Positions 5,415-6,417 of a DNA stretch of 6,417 bases are shown here, in pieces. Position numbers and translations under genes: made by a program. The first letter of the stretch is position 1. Each line of letters begins with the position of its first letter. Source of the DNA: Pseudomonadota bacterium (GTDB lineage: Bacteria; Desulfobacterota; Desulfovibrionia; Desulfovibrionales; Desulfovibrionaceae); the NCBI GenBank assembly GCA_018822065.1, contig JAHJKV010000285.1, forward strand, positions 1 through 6,417. Direction: 5' to 3'. The notes below the pieces were generated by a model that was given only the letters and a program-made list of their open reading frames with translations, ran no database searches and had not been told where the DNA came from.

Positions 5415-6407
5415 ATGCGCGTAGCGGTCATCGGGGCAGGAGCCTGGGGAACCACACTGGCGAATCTTTTCGCCGCAAACGGAAGGGACACCCTTTTGTG
5501 GGTGCGCGAGCCCGAACTCGCCCTGGAGATGCAAACCACCCGCACCAACTCCGTGTTCCTGCCCGACCACCCGATTCACCCCGACCTGGCCATCGAGAGC
5601 GACCCCGCCAAGGCCCTGTCCGGACGCGATGTCTTCATCATGGTGGTCCCCAGCCAGTTCACCCGCTCAACCCTGGCCTCCTTCGCCCCCCTGCTGCCCC
5701 AGAGCCCGATCATCGTCTGCGCCAGCAAGGGCATCGAGTTGGACACCATGGCCCCCATGTCCCTGGTGGTGGCCGAAGCCCTGGAAGGCAAAAATCCCCG
5801 CTACGCCAGCCTGTCCGGCCCCTCCTTCGCCGACGAGGTCAGCCGGGGAGTGCCTACCACAGTCTCCCTCGGCTGCGAGGACCCGGACCTGGGCGCAGCG
5901 ATCCAGGCCCTGCTCTCCACCCCCCTGTTCCGAGTCTATACCACCACTGATTTCCGGGGCGTGGAACTCGGCGGTGCCGTGAAAAACATCATCGCCATCG
6001 CCGCAGGTATCGCCGACGGCCTGAACTACGGCCACAACACCCGCGCGGCACTGATCACCCGTGGCCTGGCGGAAATCAGCCGCCTGGGCGCGGCCATGGG
6101 TGCCAACGAGCGGACCTTCATGGGCCTGTCCGGCATGGGCGACCTGGTGCTCACCTGCACCGGCGACCTCTCCCGCAACCGCCAAGTAGGCCTCAAGCTG
6201 GGCCGGGGCATGAAACTCGACCAGATTGTCGGCGAGATGAAGGCCGTGGCCGAAGGCGTGAAAACCACCAAGTCCGTGCACACCCTGGCCACCTCCATCG
6301 GCGTGGAAATGCCCATCACCGCTGAAATCTTCGCCATCCTCTACGAGGGCAAAGACCCGTCCAAAGCGGTGCGCGATCTCATGAGCCGCGACCTCAAACA
6401 GGAATAG
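5415..6407 (+). CDS. gpsA: NAD(P)-dependent glycerol-3-phosphate dehydrogenase
   Basis: Cytoplasmic enzyme that reduces dihydroxyacetone phosphate to sn-glycerol-3-phosphate, the backbone for phospholipid synthesis. Length is 330 residues, normal for GpsA. The N-terminal Rossmann domain has the dinucleotide loop GAGAWGT (7-13), then VPS (78-80), CASKGIE (102-108) and LSGPSFADEV (133-142). The C-terminal helical domain has GGAVKNIIAIAAGIADGL (186-203), where Lys190 is the expected catalytic lysine. It is followed by NTRAALITRGLAE (208-220), MGLSGMGDLVLTCTG (236-250), SRNRQVG (253-259) and AEGVKT (279-284). The ATG at 5415 has a full AGGAGG site eight bases upstream. It is transcribed divergently from ahbB-hemL with its own promoter. 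The stop is at 6405-6407, and too little sequence follows to see a downstream partner or terminator. Confidence 0.97.
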   Translation: MRVAVIGAGAWGTTLANLFAANGRDTLLWVREPELALEMQTTRTNSVFLPDHPIHPDLAIESDPAKALSGRDVFIMVVPSQFTRSTLASFAPLLPQSPIIVCASKGIELDTMAPMSLVVAEALEGKNPRYASLSGPSFADEVSRGVPTTVSLGCEDPDLGAAIQALLSTPLFRVYTTTDFRGVELGGAVKNIIAIAAGIADGLNYGHNTRAALITRGLAEISRLGAAMGANERTFMGLSGMGDLVLTCTGDLSRNRQVGLKLGRGMKLDQIVGEMKAVAEGVKTTKSVHTLATSIGVEMPITAEIFAILYEGKDPSKAVRDLMSRDLKQE

Positions 6408-6417
6408 GACGAGGCCC

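Noticed and set aside
3728..5950. 740-codon open frame on the plus strand
   Set aside because: It runs antisense through hemL and ahbB and then overlaps gpsA in another frame. Its His/Gly/Ala-rich, low-complexity composition is typical of a GC-rich shadow frame, and the genes on the other strand have clear family motifs.

Overview
The window looks like chromosomal DNA from a Desulfovibrio-type sulfate reducer (Desulfovibrionaceae). The best evidence is a siroheme decarboxylase subunit gene (Ahb pathway, typical of sulfate reducers and archaea) placed directly before hemL, combined with high GC, strong GGAG-type ribosome binding sites and periplasmic binding proteins linked to a histidine kinase. 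The genus is an inference from gene content; no rRNA or other taxonomic marker is present.

Layout. Six genes lie on the minus strand and one on the plus strand. Read in the direction of transcription, the minus-strand genes are: ahbB-like siroheme decarboxylase subunit (5266-4787), hemL (4777-3506), a GC-rich hairpin with a T-rich tail (3493-3430), ribE riboflavin synthase (3412-2750), periplasmic solute-binding protein 2 (about 2704-1937), a 167-base AT-rich gap with a perfect dyad, solute-binding protein 1 (1769-1029), and a membrane histidine kinase that starts at 1022 and runs off the left edge. On the plus strand, gpsA (5415-6407) is divergent from ahbB, across a 148-base gap carrying a good sigma70-type promoter for gpsA. 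The last ten bases (6408-6417) hold nothing recognisable.

How the genes work together. ahbB and hemL both belong to tetrapyrrole synthesis: HemL makes 5-aminolevulinate, and Ahb decarboxylates siroheme on the alternative route to heme. Their 9-base spacing, with the ahbB stop inside the hemL Shine-Dalgarno, indicates one coupled transcript. ribE is housekeeping but sits without other rib genes. The two binding proteins are paralogues, about half identical by hand alignment. No ABC permease or ATPase is visible, and the second lies six bases before a histidine kinase, so they look like a periplasmic sensing module rather than a transporter.

Most of the window is ordinary metabolism. The parts worth a second look are the paired binding proteins with their kinase, the hemL-ribE junction, where three segments could form mutually exclusive hairpins just before the ribE start, and two seven-base G/C homopolymers at the starts of binding protein 1 and the kinase.
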